From positions 1 through 50,750 of the forward strand of contig JABDCA010000020.1 in NCBI GenBank assembly GCA_013288345.1: a stretch of 50,750 bases of DNA. Reading direction: 5' to 3'. The position numbers were made by a program, and so were the translations under genes. The notes beneath the pieces are model-generated. The model was not told the DNA's origin and made no database searches. It worked only from the letters and a program-made list of their open reading frames with translations. The stretch comes from Bacteroidota bacterium. Lineage in GTDB: Bacteria > Bacteroidota > Bacteroidia > JABEUT01. Shown one piece after another: positions 50,545 through 50,750 of this stretch. Positions within the stretch are counted from its first letter, which is position 1. Every line of letters starts with the position of its first letter.

Positions 50545-50750
50545 TTGGCAAAGCAATACCATGTTATAGGTTTAATGTCCGGTACATCGCTCGATGGGCT
50601 CGATATTGCATATTGTACTTTCAGCGAGAAAAATAAAAAATGGAATTTCGTAATTAAATCGGCGGGCACTATTGCATATAGTAACGCATGGTTGAGAAAA
50701 TTACAAAGTGCACATAAGTTACCAAGTGCCGATATGTTGAAATTGCATAA
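50545..50750 (+). CDS. anmK: Anhydro-N-acetylmuramic acid kinase, N-terminal part, cut by window edge
   Basis: From a TTG at 50545 the frame reads MAKQYHVIGLMSGTSLDGLD, with GLMSGTSLDG at residues 9-18, the AnmK signature. It continues IAYCTF and then over 40 more residues to the window end. AnmK phosphorylates and opens anhydroMurNAc from recycled peptidoglycan. TTG is the only possible start: the preceding in-frame codon but one is the stop of the gene before, and the next ATG lies inside the signature. It is likely co-transcribed with the beta-barrel gene, 3 bases upstream. Confidence 0.9.
   Translation, partial: MAKQYHVIGLMSGTSLDGLDIAYCTFSEKNKKWNFVIKSAGTIAYSNAWLRKLQSAHKLPSADMLKLH

Overview
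The window reads as a chromosomal segment of a Bacteroidota bacterium, probably of the Chitinophagales/Sphingobacteriales type. The base composition is AT-rich and Shine-Dalgarno sequences are absent. Many genes are preceded by the phylum-type promoter core TAnnTTTG. Several proteins carry Bacteroidota hallmarks: SprB-type repeats, a gliding-motility/T9SS type B C-terminus, a T9SS type A C-terminus, DUF4369-like thioredoxin lipid-envelope proteins and short lipoproteins. Several genes appear to start at TTG or GTG.

Layout. 0-6.5 kb: start of asparagine synthetase (minus strand, cut by the window edge), fumarylacetoacetase, two convergent T9SS-secreted repeat proteins and a secreted sphingomyelinase-like hydrolase. 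6.5-8.8 kb: a small membrane protein, then 3-hydroxyanthranilate dioxygenase, ACMS decarboxylase and a DUF167 protein (kynurenine/tryptophan branch). 8.8-12.5 kb: two tandem thioredoxin-fold paralogues and an odd lipoprotein. 12.6-18.7 kb: an exonuclease/GIY-YIG nuclease fusion, a GT22-like mannosyltransferase, a TPR/PD40 protein, a glucosaminidase with LysM and a Nudix hydrolase. 18.7-24.7 kb: a MarR-RND-TolC efflux operon with a likely operator. 24.7-32.5 kb: a lipoprotein, dnaA, LMW protein tyrosine phosphatase, an RsmI-like methyltransferase, glycosyltransferase family 9, an outer-membrane protein and groESL. 33-38 kb: an accessory island between groESL and dnaK. 38-50.75 kb: dnaK, small lipoproteins, an esterase, a DUF6934-like two-gene module, a metal-binding-like secreted protein, a PI-PLC-like protein, rlmH, nadC, a GNAT, a DUF3298-like protein, recN, fabI, an outer-membrane protein and the start of anmK.

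The accessory island (33.1-38.0 kb) is the most unusual part. It holds one HigB-like toxin with its HigA-like antitoxin under a perfect 27-bp palindrome, two further HigA paralogues without toxins, an outer-membrane protein gene bracketed by two nearly identical 174-bp inverted-repeat-ended elements in the same orientation, another palindromic repeat, and an AT-rich solitary AbiGi-like gene with no AbiGii partner.

Dispersed palindromic repeats recur throughout: a 38-bp perfect palindrome that contains a stop codon, a 69-bp element present in opposite orientations at 40.2 and 48.9 kb, and a CTGAGCTTGTCGA-type repeat found between genes at 32.8 kb and apparently inserted in frame inside nadC at 45.2 kb. 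No rRNA, tRNA, CRISPR array or full insertion sequence was recognised. All family assignments come from reading motifs by eye; no database search was run.
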